Source of the DNA: Chara braunii
Taxonomy: Eukaryota; Streptophyta; Charophyceae; Charales; Characeae
Reading direction: 5' to 3'
Length of the DNA stretch: 24,612 bases
NCBI GenBank assembly: GCA_003427395.1
Contig: BFEA01000609.1
Coordinates: 678,110 to 702,721 of the forward strand
The notes below the pieces were generated by a model. The model saw only the letters and a list, made by a program, of their open reading frames with translations, was not told the origin of the DNA and searched no databases. Positions 8,458 to 19,045 of the stretch are shown here, piece after piece. The translations under genes and the position numbers were made by a program. Position 1 is the stretch's first letter. Each line of letters begins with the position of its first letter.

Positions 8458-9039
8458 GTGAGAACTAGACCATTAGTAATTTCATGTTTTTCATGATGTA
8501 CTCATACCGGAACCTTTTGGACAAAGTTATGAATGTAGTTACCACGATGCATTAAGAAAGTATTAGTGTGAGGATAACTTCGGGGGTAATAATTGACACT
8601 TGAGAAAATTTACGTTATACCCTTCAAAGATGAGATATATGTCAAAATACTCCTAAAAACTTATAGTAGAGCAGAATGTTGTTATGAGAAATAATGTTTT
8701 TTGCAAAATACCGTTGATGGTGGTTTCACCGACCATCTTTGCAATATACCCCTATGGGGTACCGGTCAAACTTTTCAAAATATTCCCGTACATGCCAACT
8801 TGAAAATGCCGCAATCAATTTTTAGTTTAACCTTACAAACCTTCATCATTTTTTTTTATACACTTCTCTGAACGTTGAGCCCAATTGATTTTCAACGTAC
8901 CTCTCTTTCTTTTCCTCTCCCCTTCATTCCCTTCCCTATTCACCCTCCGCTCGTTGGTTTCTATCTTCTCAACAAGTGTCATACGGGATGCTAGCCGGTA
9001 CTTCGTCGCAACCGTCTCCTATATATGAGCAACAAATTC
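8458..9039. other. Non-coding stretch, no gene recognised
   Basis: AT-rich to about 8870, then pyrimidine-rich on the plus strand (8898-8950). A short mirrored segment contains ccgttgatggtgg/ccgaccatc and ccctatggggtaccgg (8710-8770). No supported gene. Confidence 0.5.
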
Positions 9040-9395
9040 GTCTACCTATTAGGATCCAGATTGGGAATATGTGAACGACGACATGCAAAATAAAAATCAA
9101 CCTTCCACTCTAACATGAAAAAATACACCGCCATATTTTTTATCTATAAAAGATATAAAATATGACGATGTATCTTACTATGTTCTCATGAAAGATTTAT
9201 TTTCATTTTGCTTGTCTTCCACCTACCGGGATCGGGGGTATGTGTATGCTATGCAAAATCGGAAAGAATCTTTCGCCAGAACATGGAAAGGTACACCTAC
9301 CATATTTCCGGTCTACAAAAAAAATAAAATAATGGCAGTGTATCTCTTCGCGTTACAGTGAAAATTTCATTCTCACTTTGCACATTTGGTGAGTA
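9040..9395. repeat. Tandem pair of long hairpins (MITE-like or small-RNA precursor-like)
   Basis: Two homologous units of about 170 bp follow each other, each starting near ggatc...tatgtg. Each contains a hairpin: 9084-9145 pairs with 9151-9212, and 9252-9314 pairs with 9322-9382. Both hairpins begin tgcaaaat and end with its complement. The arms are imperfect, about 75-80% paired, with loops of only a few bases. The copies differ at many positions while pairing is largely kept. No target-site duplication was evident. Confidence 0.6.
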
Positions 9396-9431
9396 ATGGA
9401 GCGAAGTTTCATTCCAGGATCATTATCGATT

Positions 9432-9478
9432 CTCTCTCTTGTATGTTTGTCACAAACATACACATACAAAGGGAGAAT
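9432..9478. repeat. Short hairpin
   Basis: tatgtttgt and acaaacata form a perfect inner stem (9442-9460). The outer words ttctctctcttg and caaagggagaa extend the pairing imperfectly. Confidence 0.5.
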
Positions 9479-9689
9479 ACCTTGGAGGAATGACGAGGGA
9501 GGAGGAGGTCAGAGATAGAGGAACCTATCGTGATGGAGGCGAGTTTGCGAACCCAAAGTGAGGCAACCTTAGAGGTTTCGAGCCACATGCAGTCATTTCA
9601 AAAGTTTGAATTTAGAGTCTCAGATTGTTGTGCCTAGGGCTTGGGTATTCTGCAAAGTTGTCCGCCGCATACGGAGGGAAAACCAGGTA

Positions 9690-9900
9690 AAACAAGGTGC
9701 AGGCCCAGACCCTCATGGAAAGATGCAAATTACAAATTTGCACCCGGGCCTGACGGGACATATCACAAAGAATTGAGGCCAAAGGGGCATTTCGCTCTAC
9801 CCACATCTTTGAGGGGAATTTAAGCAAAATTTCCCTTGAGACCTAGGCTACCAGGCGGGCCGCCTGGGTCACCTGGTTTGCCTGGGCGGCACGACCGTGC
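9690..9900. repeat. GC-rich palindromic segment
   Basis: Contains tgcaaattacaaatttgca (9724-9742), flanked by caggccc and gggcctg, and the near-perfect palindrome ccaggcgggccgcctgg (9850-9866), then gcacgaccgtgc. Repeated cctgg words make a collagen-like chance translation. It resembles a foldback core, like those at 6360-6560 and 7140-7239. No gene is supported. Confidence 0.4.
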
Positions 9901-9959
9901 AAGAACCAAAGAAGGTCCCAAATTCCCAGCAAAAAAAAAAAAAAAATCCAAAATATTCG

Positions 9960-10045
9960 GGAAAAAAAATGTTATGCATAAAAATAGACTTAACAACTTT
10001 TGCCTGAGAGTCATATCAAAATTTTTTACCAAATTTACCTGTTGT
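9960..10045 (+). repeat. Inverted partner of 7011-7090
   Basis: See 7011-7090: tgttatg, an A-rich stretch, tttgcctgaga and ttaccaaattt in the same order on opposite strands. Confidence 0.5.
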
Positions 10046-10999
10046 CTACGCTGACTGAATGGTTGACTAGAAATAAATAGTGTGTGGGCGCGCAAATTTA
10101 AGACTCGCGTGATCTCTTTTCTTGTTGGTGATTGAAGAGTCGAAGCAGTCGCCGACTAAATTTTAGTTACATTTAAACTAGGATTTTTAAAAAAATGACT
10201 CTTGATTGGTGCGTTTGCCTGTGACTTGTGCGTACGTGCGGAGGACGACATCGACAACAACGTGATTTTGAAACGTTTCAGTAGATCCACGAGGATTCAC
10301 TCGTCGTGCATTATCCACTTATATAAATGTCCACTAGCACTTGGCTCGGCCTTGGGCCTAACACTATTGGTTACTGCATCGGACTCTCATTAAAGAGAGT
10401 CAGGGATTAAGATCGAGCGGCGACGACGTGGGGATATCAGAGCAGCACGAAGGGACTGAGGGGCTGAGGGGCCGATAGGGCTATTCCCCTCGGTTTTGTC
10501 GTCGGCGGCGTCAGAGCGGTACTAGTATTTCCTTTTTCCTCGTCTGTCGTCGTTTGACGACCGAAATTTTCCTAGATATTTTATTATTTTTATCGTCGTA
10601 TTATTATTATTTTTATACTCTGGCGTCCCTTGACTTGGACGAGACCCCGAATTTAGAGGCCATCGCGGTAATCGAGGACCTTGAGCACGCGTCTTTTTCG
10701 GCAGAGGCCGTTTGGGTCCCCACGTGTTCAGGATATTGTCGAAGCTCCTTTATCTGGTCCGTCTTGAAAATACGGAACGACGGGTCCAACATGCATGCGA
10801 GCGGTGGGTGGTTAGCCCACGAAGCGGAAGAAACCTGAATGACGGTGGTCACTGCAAGTGCACCGTCGGCCAGCCGCGATCTGTAGTGAGAAGTTGAGTG
10901 TGGGTGTGCCGTCAGGGCCCGTAAGATGGTGGGTCAAGCCCCGATGCAGTGGCTTGAAGACGGTCCGGGGCGTTGTTGAGGGACCACAGCGGCGCCGCG
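10046..10999. other. Unassigned stretch of rising GC content
   Basis: No protein family is recognised in any frame. Contains a tRNA-like segment (10355-10416), several gacga-type words, and gacgagaccccgaattt (10640), which echoes the 180-bp repeat at 12080. It may include rDNA too diverged to see by eye, since it lies on the 3' side of the LSU fragment. Confidence 0.4.
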
Positions 11000-11345
11000 G
11001 CAAGCTGCGGATCGTGGGGAACCCCTTTCCACTTCGGTCTTCAAAGTTCTCATTTGAATATTTGCTACTACCACCAAGATCTGCGCGGGAGCCCACCTCA
11101 CCTAGGCTCACGCTGCAGGCTTAGCAACGGGTCAACGCTTTCTCATTCGTCGCCTCGTCGGAGCAGCCACGACGATTGAGTATGGGCCGTGCGCAGCGGG
11201 GCCATCCATTTTTTAGGGTGGATCAACTCGGTAACGAGTTGTTACACACTTCTTAGTGGATTTCGATGTCAACGACCACCGTCCGGCTGTCTGCAGCAAT
11301 CGACCTGCCGTCGTGGTGTTGGGATTAACGTAGAGATTCGGACCA
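11000..11345 (-). rRNA. Degenerate internal fragment of nuclear 25S/28S rRNA (pseudogene-like)
   Basis: Read on the minus strand, the segment contains words diagnostic of eukaryotic LSU rRNA in the right order: gacagc-ggacggtgg, gtgtgtaacaactc, aatggatggc, gcagatcttggtggtagtag, then caaatattcaaatgagaact and gaccgaagtgga. About 60 bases around 11030-11090 are near-identical to plant 25S as I know it. The rest has many changes at normally invariant sites (ctaagaagtg for ctaaggagtg; the following helix is altered). Neither the 5' nor the 3' end of LSU, nor 18S or 5.8S, is recognised nearby. It is therefore a fragment and not a working rDNA unit. Edges are approximate. Confidence 0.75.
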
Positions 11346-11359
11346 GTCGGCGGCACCAA

Positions 11360-11427
11360 GCGCTGTAGTAGAAACCGCAATCATACTGTCGTGCGGGTCG
11401 TCGCTGCGCTGTAGTAGAAACCGCAAT
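11360..11427 (+). repeat. 22-bp exact direct repeat, period 46
   Basis: gcgctgtagtagaaaccgca plus at occurs at 11360-11381 and again at 11406-11427 with no mismatch. Function unknown. Confidence 0.8.
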
Positions 11428-11519
11428 ATTATTTGTATAGTCTAGTAGCTGATTTCCTTAGGAGTCTCTTCGGACGTTGAAGCGTCGGGCAGGCCGCTGC
11501 GTTAAGCATTGCCGGATCA

Positions 11520-12140
11520 GGAAGTAGAGGACGAGGCCGACGGGGTCACTGTGGTGAAAAACGACGGATGAATCCGGACGGGAAAGTGCACCGGATGCAT
11601 GCGGGATAAGGAAGGGCGCAGCGATGGAAGGAAGCGGCTATGGCAGGAGGTAGAACGACAACTCCCTCGATTCTCCGTGGAATCGGACAAGGGAGGATGG
11701 TAGATAGAGGTTTTATGACAGGGCGAACCCGGATCCGAAGTTAGTTTTGGCAATAGATTAGTAAGATAGGAGGTAGAGAAGAAAGCTGTTGCGTGAGGTT
11801 ATGGCGAGAGTAGAGATAGAGGAAGTGAAAAGATCAATAATGCTTTTAGATTTTTGATGAAATCGATAGAGGGAAGATACTACAGAGGGGTTTTAATGTC
11901 GGGCGAACCCGAATATAGTGTTAGATTGAATAAAAAGTTGTAGAACGGGAGATTAATAGAAAAAGTTGTGCGCGAAGGTATGGCAGGGAAATGAGGAGAA
12001 CTGAGGATGAAAATCGTCGATGTCGCCCGTTTTTAGATGGAATCGATCGAGAGGAAAGCTAAAGTAGAGGTTTTAGAGGTAGACGACCCCGAATTTAAAG
12101 TCAGATTGGTCAGGCAGTTAGTAGATTAGGAGTTAAAAAG
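11520..12140 (+). repeat. Diverged tandem repeat with exact 180-bp period
   Basis: The anchor agaggtttt recurs with its ggtttt at 11709, 11889 and 12069, spaced exactly 180 bases. Around each anchor are tggaatcgat-like words before, and cgaacccgaat, gttagatt and agtagatagga-like words after. A weaker fourth unit is aligned at 11529. Units are roughly 60-70% identical, with few net indels. It could be an old satellite or a spacer subrepeat; it adjoins the LSU rRNA fragment. Confidence 0.65.
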
Positions 12141-14213
12141 TGCATGTATCAGTCCACGTCTTAACGATAAGGTCAAATGGATCTGTTCACTCTAACGATG
12201 TGAGTGGTGAAAAGTCCAGCCATGGGATTGGGGACCTACCTGTTAACGGATGCGTGCTCATCAGGAAGCACGAATGTCATGAGTAGGTGGGAGAAGAATG
12301 AAAGTAAAAAGAGGATAGATTTGTTCATCTATAGCGAAGAGATTCACTCACGTTTTGTAGACTTTGAGAGTCGAGCCCAAAAGCGGTGTGTGTGTATTCA
12401 TCTGAGTTCCGGTCGGAGATTGATCCTCACTCTCACGTACTCAATGAAGATTGCGCTCCTTGCTGCATTCGTTTTTATTGGCAGCAAACCTCGTCGTGGT
12501 CGTGATTGTTTCGCCCAGTTCACGATTACCATCAGGATCGAGGCCAACTATTCCGCTCGTCGTCGTGAGTTACTCATGTTTGTTCTCCTCCCCCTCGCTG
12601 TTACTCATCATCTTGTTGGTCGACACGCTGTCCATGACAGTGTCAATCTGCGTAGTCCGCCAAGAGAGTGGGCCCGGGAAATCAGTAGGAGGGAGTGTTG
12701 TACCCCGACCAAGATTTTGTGAAGGCTTCATTCCCACTCCGTGGTCTGAACGAAGGAGCGAGAGTGTGAGAGTTAGCTGACAAACAGACGCAAGCATTAC
12801 AGTTATGCGCCCGCGAAATGGGAGTGAGAGAGAGGTGAGGAGAGGTCGCAGACTGCATTGTGGGCAATAACCTGCGCTCTGGAGTCTTGACCACTGTGCT
12901 GAAGATTACAGACCTCGCAAATGTCTGAACCACTGCTCATAGGAACCACACAGGAGTCGCACTACCGAGGAATACAGATGTTGCTCTTAAGCAAGAGCTG
13001 TACTGCTGCTAATCGTGACATTAGTGTGGTTGCTGTGATCGTATCCGGGTGTTGAAAAAGCAGCAAGGAGGCCAACCGAGGGGATTACTGACTTGCCTGT
13101 TGGCTGATGCGATGCTCAATCTACGGGTTGAGGTAGTCAGAGAAGAACTACGAGATTGCGTAGGATTGAGCTTGCAAAAAACATGTGGGGAGGCCGGGTA
13201 AGTCGGATGTGAGACTGGCATACGCCTGCGGGAACTAGTGAGGGAACGTATAACTATCTTCCCGCTGTAGGTTTCTCTTTTCGGCCCCTTCTGCTAGGAC
13301 TCGGACCTGTTATGATTAAGTGTTGAAGTAGCTACTACAGACCTTCGCTTGGGGTTGGCTGAAGGGTTTTTTATTGTCGTTACAACTATGCAGACCTCTG
13401 GCTACAACCCAATGCAAACTGTAGCATGGTCCTTGAGTCGTGGAGGAGGCTGCTCGCTCTGAATTGGACTTGCTACTGTGATTGAGCCTATTGGAAGCTG
13501 ACGGCGTGCTGAGCAGATCGTTGGGCATACTACTATGTGAGGCAATTGCAACGGTGGTGAATAGAGCACGCAGAGGTGGGGGTGTGCACCATTTGAACAC
13601 AGTCGTTCTAGACTGCGTGGTGATAGTTTGGTCAGATAAAACGACATGTGAATTGAAGATAATGGGTAGGCTTTGCAAGGGGATTATTACTGGGAGTTGG
13701 AGAGTCGCTAGAGAGTCAACAACTGGCAGTTTGACTTCTGATTGACCAGTCTGCCGTGCGTTCTAACCATCATTGCGAGGCCCTCAGACTACTGAAGATT
13801 ACAAGACCCTCTCCTGGAGTTGAGTTTGTCCCTCTCTTGTATCTCGAGAGTTTGATCATAGTCTAATCTTGTTCAAAGAGGAGGGCAGCAGGCGGGATTG
13901 CAACCCTTAGGACCGCAACACGACTCTATGGGGAGTCTGACCACCGATTGCAGGAGCTCTGTCGGAACTCAAGAGGAGTTTTGGAGGCACTGAGAGGTAG
14001 AACTTCACCTTCCTTCTGTAAACCCAATTATAACCCTTATCTGTACATCCTTCTACAATTTGACTGAGTGAATTGCATGCATCTCATTATTGTTTTTGAG
14101 TTTGACTTTCAGAATTTAACTTAGATTTAAGTAAAGGAAGGCATACTCACTCAATTTTCAGTTTTATTGTTTGACTGAAAGCTGACTGTAAAATGGGTTG
14201 CATTTGGGGGGGG
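12141..14213. other. Unassigned stretch, no gene recognised
   Basis: Balanced base composition and open frames up to about 170 codons (12204-12722, plus), but none resembles a known family and no exon structure can be argued. Small features: the stem gctcttaagcaagagc (12983-12998) and a repeated ctgaagattaca word (12900 and 13792). Confidence 0.4.
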
Positions 14214-14243
14214 NNNNNNNNNNNNNNNNNNNNNNNNNNNNNN
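14214..14243. other. Assembly gap (30 N)
   Basis: Thirty undetermined bases directly after a G-run. Gap size is likely nominal, so the two sides need not be truly adjacent. Confidence 0.95.
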
Positions 14244-14294
14244 TGAGAGGAAGGTGGTCTTGTTTGCGTTTGAATGGGTCAACCAAAGGTTGGG

Positions 14295-15000
14295 AGAGTC
14301 TCCATAAGTTTGGAGGGTCCAGTGCTATGTTTATTTTTGATTACTTGGAGGACCAAACAAATTTCCATAAGATTGAATGGTCTGGTTGCTCTGTCTTGCG
14401 ATGATTGTTTGTGATTGCTTTTTCAGGGACCAAGGAGACTTCCATAAGATTGGATGACTTGGTTGTCTTGCTTTATTTGAGTTTCTTGAGTTTTATTCAT
14501 TTATGAAAAGAGTTGAGCATGTTTCATATGATTGGATGACTCTATCTCTCCTTGTTTTTATTCTGAAGGAAATTCAGGCGAAGGACTGAACATGTTCTCA
14601 TAAGATTGAGAGGTATAGTCTGGATTCACGCACATGCTGGAACCAGAAGGATAAATTTGTTTATATTTCTATACCATTTTACTTGTGAACATGCTAGTCA
14701 AACATGCTTTCATAAGATTGAATGGTCTGCTAGCTTATCATAAACTGAAGCGAGTAGCAATTAAGGTTAAACTTGCGGTAAGAAAGGGCAGACTGAACTT
14801 TGATATAAGTTGAATGGTTCAGTCATATCCTGCCTTAAAAGACTAAGCGCAGACAATTATATATAACTTGGATACTTTAAACAATTCAATTATGTTGGAC
14901 AACCTAGTTATATGTCCAAGGAAAAGAAACGTTATAGTGTCATGTGTTTGTGTATATCCAATGACTGAGCTAGACAGGTTTCCATAAGATTGGATGATTT
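14295..15000 (+). repeat. Degenerate tandem repeat marked by tccataagattggatg
   Basis: The motif or a clear variant begins near 14301, 14364, 14441, 14523, 14597, 14709, 14801, 14861 and 14981. It is often preceded by gaacatg or gagact and followed by a tggttg-like word. Spacing is 60-120 bases. No open frame spans the copies. Confidence 0.65.
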
Positions 15001-15279
15001 AGTTTTACGTCTTATGTAAATTGGGTATAAGAGACAAATCATTGAAAAATTATAAATTATTGTTTGATAAGGTTTGACATTGGGGCTGGTGAGATTACTT
15101 ACCATTGTAGTTTGACCTTGCATGTGACTGAGTGATATCACTACTTAGTCTGAGTTTCAGTTTGATAGGTAATTGCTTTAAAGACTTGCCACGTGTTAGA
15201 GTTATACGAGCTAGATCAATTTTTATATTTTCTGAGCTATTTTTTTTTCCATTTAGGTTAATTCTCACATTTTTTGGGA

Positions 15280-16140
15280 CCATTTGTTACACTTGGTTTT
15301 GTATAAATCTTGCTAAGCTACTTACTCTACGAGAAACGCTACCGAAATTTTTATAAATTCAATGAGTTAGTCAAATCAGATTTTCAAAGTTCAAACTTCT
15401 GTTTAAGCTTATATATAACTTAGTAAGAATCTGAAAAACCTTATTTTCTAACTCGAGGAGTTCGTTTAACTTTGGGAAGTCAGGTTTACTTTCAGATTTA
15501 GTATTTGACTTTGTATAAATTTTAGAAAGTTACTTCTCCTACGGAAGCGCTGCCAAAATTTCTACAAATTTAAAGAGTTAGTTAAATTTTTGTATCGATA
15601 GTAAGAATTTGAAAAACTTTCTTTCCTAGGGGAAGTGACTTTGTATAAATTAAGGAGTTAGGAGTTAGTCAAATTTGACTTTCAAAGTCAAAACTTTTGT
15701 CTAAGTTTATATATAACTTAGTAAGAATCTGGAACTAGGGGAAGTGCTGCCTAAATTTTTACTAAGTTAGGGAGTTGAACAAAATTTGACTTTGGGAAGT
15801 CAAGTTTACTTTCAGATTTAATATTTGGCTTTGTATAAATTTTGGAAAGCTACTTCTCCTAGGGGAAGCGCTGCCGAAATTTCTACAAATTTAAAGAGTT
15901 AGTTAAATTTTTGTTTCGATAGAGCTCAAGTATTAAGTTTGAGTTCATATATGAGTCAGTATAAATCTGGGAAGTCTACATCTCTAAAAGAGATACTGCC
16001 CAAATTTATATTAATTTAAGGAGTTGGACAAAAATTGATTTTTTAGAGTTAAAAATTGTTTCAGTTTTTTTATTGGAGCTAGTATAAATTCTGAAAAAAC
16101 AGTTGTTGTACGGGAAGTGCTGCCAAAATTTTCTTAAGTT
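15280..16140 (+). repeat. Higher-order tandem repeat, unit about 320 bp with subunits of about 100-125 bp
   Basis: Subunits carry ggggaagcgctgccgaaattt-like words at about 15339, 15543, 15738, 15860, 15985 and 16109, each followed by a gagttag word. The segment 15473-15600 matches 15793-15920 almost base for base (offset 320), and 15370-15440 matches about 15670-15735 (offset near 300). The field is AT-rich and non-coding by eye. Confidence 0.75.
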
Positions 16141-17664
16141 AAAGGAGATAGATTATATTTTGACAAGTGACGATTTTGACGATCCACCCTGCATAGGGGA
16201 GGTTCTGTCAAAGGTCTACCTTTCATTGGGCACTAACTTAGAGGTAGACTTAGGCTTAATTATTGGAAGGTTTCGAGAGATATCAAGATTTATTCTTCAT
16301 ATACTTATAAGTTTAGCTTGGGGCATTGATCTGTTATGTGTTACATGTGCTTTTGATGAATTCGATGCAAGATTTGGACTAGATTCAGCTTGATACCATG
16401 AGGATCATCAACTGTTATCACTGATAACATGTCGGTTGTCGATTCGTCGGTTTACGATTCAATTCCAAGTCACTTTTGCCACCGAACCTAAAAACTTTAA
16501 CTCTGTGGTTTGAATTGTTTTGTTGAGTTTTTCACTCGGACTTTATTGAATGACCATTGAACAAAGGTACTGAGTATTTTATTTTGAGGAGTTGCACAAA
16601 GCGTGATGCTTGTATGGCTAAAGCGAGGGGTGTGAGCGTGGAGAATGGTTGAAGTTGCCTCCGTGTAGTGCATGAATCTTTGGTTGAATCTTTTATGTGG
16701 TTGCAGGTATGTTTGTGGTTCAGACTCTGGATGTGACTGCCTGCGATTACATACATATATGGTTGGAGGGAGACCCACTGTGATTGTGAGAAGTAATCGT
16801 CTCACATTATATGTCTCTTTATTATATATGTATATACATATGCATTGAGTGTTCGCGCGACCTATTGCGACCATGCGTCAAGGTTAAGCAAATTATACCT
16901 TGAAAAAAAAGGGAGAGTTTTTTTTTTTTGCTTTGCTTTTTTAGAGTTTTTTTTTTTAAGTTGGACGTTGGAGTCCGTGACACCCGTCAAAGTCAACCCC
17001 CTTGATCTCTCTTCAGACCTGAATGATGGAGTTTGCCTTCAAGACCTCGAGACGACTGTCACCACAGGTATGAACATGTTTACCACCCACTCTCTGCAGG
17101 GTGCAGAAGAGAGTGTGGTCCTCAACCGCACTTGGCGGTTGTCTAGCGTCGAGAGATTAACCCCTCAAGGTGCGTGTCATGTGACACTTGAGTGTCAAAC
17201 GCGACCCTCGAGATCATCGAGGACCTCGTGATTATGGGTCCTACATAGTACACCATCATTTCGATTGCTTGCGTACGATTGCATTGCTAGTCGATATAAG
17301 AAGACAATGCGTTCGTGCGGTTTTATGCTAAGTACCCCACGCGTCGTCTATCCGATTTCCGCATCGGAAGGTTATGAGATGACTACTGAAGGGACTAGGA
17401 TTGTTTGTATTGTTTTGTTTTGTATTGTTCTGTGTGCATGTGTTTGTGTGTGTTTAATTTTATATTTTAAAACGTGGTGTAACGCGTGGTGAGTGAGATG
17501 TGTCCTAGCTGATCGACTACAAGTCGCGCTTGGGACTTCAGCCCCCCAATGCGTCATCCACCTCTGCGATTGCAACTGATTAGCTTTCGTATTGTGGACT
17601 GGTAGCTCGGCGGGGATACGCCCACCGAAGGGAGGTGACAACTCTCGTAGGTGGAGATAAAGTT
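16141..17664. other. Unassigned stretch, no gene recognised
   Basis: Open frames of 96 codons (16103-16393, plus) and 128 codons (16845-17231, plus) show no recognisable domain. Contains T-runs (16919-16958) and small inverted words such as ccctcgagatcatcgagg (17202-17219). No supported gene. Confidence 0.4.
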
Positions 17665-17711
17665 GTACCTCGCAAAGACCCTATCTTGTCGTAGGGGCTT
17701 GCGAGAGGTAC
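17665..17711. repeat. Strong hairpin
   Basis: gtacctcgcaa pairs with ttgcgagaggtac (one bulged base), with an inner stem cccta/taggg around a short loop. Confidence 0.6.
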
Positions 17712-17825
17712 GGCTGGCGCCCTCGGCCAGAGCGGCTGTGGAAGCTCCATGTGTATCGCAAAAAGACCAACTCTTGCGTGATGCGACCGGGGGGGTCCTG
17801 GCCTGCGGGGGACTGATGCGCTCGA

Positions 17826-17957
17826 CAGTGTTGAGTTTCCTCAACTCCTGAATCTGGACGTGTTTGTGGAGACGTGCAGTTGACGAAACTCAATGCCATT
17901 TCTGCACATCTCCACAAAAAAACGACCAGATTCAGGCATTGAGGACACTCAATGCTG
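17826..17957. repeat. Foldback hairpin with arms of about 54 bp
   Basis: 17826-17879 pairs with 17902-17957 around a 22-base loop. Paired words include tcctcaa/ttgagga, ctgaatctgg/ccagattcag and tgtggaga/tctccaca. Mismatches and small bulges are scattered, as in a plant-type small-RNA precursor or a short MITE. No flanking duplication was recognised. Confidence 0.65.
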
Positions 17958-17960
17958 CTA

Positions 17961-18029
17961 GTGGGATTTGGTTCGGGGGCCAAGTCCCACATACATGGTT
18001 GAACTATTTCAACGTTGAACTAGTCCAAC
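17961..18029. repeat. Two further adjacent hairpins
   Basis: gtgggatttgg/ccaagtcccac (17961-17990, one wobble). Then two self-complementary halves, gttgaactatttcaac and gttgaactagtccaac (17998-18029), which can also pair with each other. Confidence 0.6.
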
Positions 18030-18194
18030 ACGTGTGACCCCGCATGATGTTGGAGATGCATGTAGAGTTGCGCAACTAGTGGTTGTTTTTAAGTAGCAGA
18101 AAAGAAAAGACTTTCGTTTTTTTTTTTTTTTTTTAAAGGAAAGTGCTAAAAAATCCCTCCACCCAAATACAATGCCCCCTACCCTGCCCATCTT

Positions 18195-18240
18195 CCGTTG
18201 AACTACATACCCCACTTGGGGTGGGGTATGGGTTCAACGG
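18195..18240. repeat. Near-perfect hairpin, 5-base loop
   Basis: ccgttgaac-ta-cataccccac pairs with gtggggtatg-g-gttcaacgg around ttggg. Nineteen base pairs with one small internal asymmetry. Confidence 0.7.
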
Positions 18241-18418
18241 TGCTTGTGCCATCATTACCTCCTCGTGGGAGGACTCTCTGATAGCCATTGGAGGACACTC
18301 TGACAGAGGGTGTCCATGCTGTGGTTGGCCATGCAACCCCAAACTCGTTTTTGTGAATGCACAAAGTCGGGCTATTGTCCACGTTCATTTCACTTTCTAG
18401 TGAGTCACTGCCTCTGTA

Positions 18419-18845
<427 letters not shown>

Positions 18846-18929
18846 CTCCGTTTCCCCCCTCTTCCCTCCTCTTCCCTCGTATGGACTGCGAGTGTCAACA
18901 ACGGCGACAGGGGTTTGTTGGAAAGATGG

Positions 18930-19045
18930 ACGGTATTGGTAAGGGCATATGGAAAACTTTTCTGTTGGTTCTCAGGCTCAACAGGCAGCCGGTAGGGGCA
19001 TACTGAAAATCTAGTACTGGTACCGGTAGGGGCATATGAAACATG
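18930..19045 (+). repeat. Three short ggtaggggcatatg repeats
   Basis: The words ggtaagggcatatggaaaa, ggtaggggcatactgaaaa and ggtaggggcatatgaaa start at about 18938, 18991 and 19024. No gene is associated. Confidence 0.5.

Noticed and set aside
9836-10054. Collagen-like protein (GGPPGSPGLPG translation)
   Set aside because: Arises from a short GC-rich palindrome with cctgg words. No Gly-X-Y repeat continues and no gene context exists.
12204-12722. 172-codon plus-strand open frame as a gene
   Set aside because: No recognisable domain, and an overlapping open frame of similar quality. No supporting start context or splice structure.
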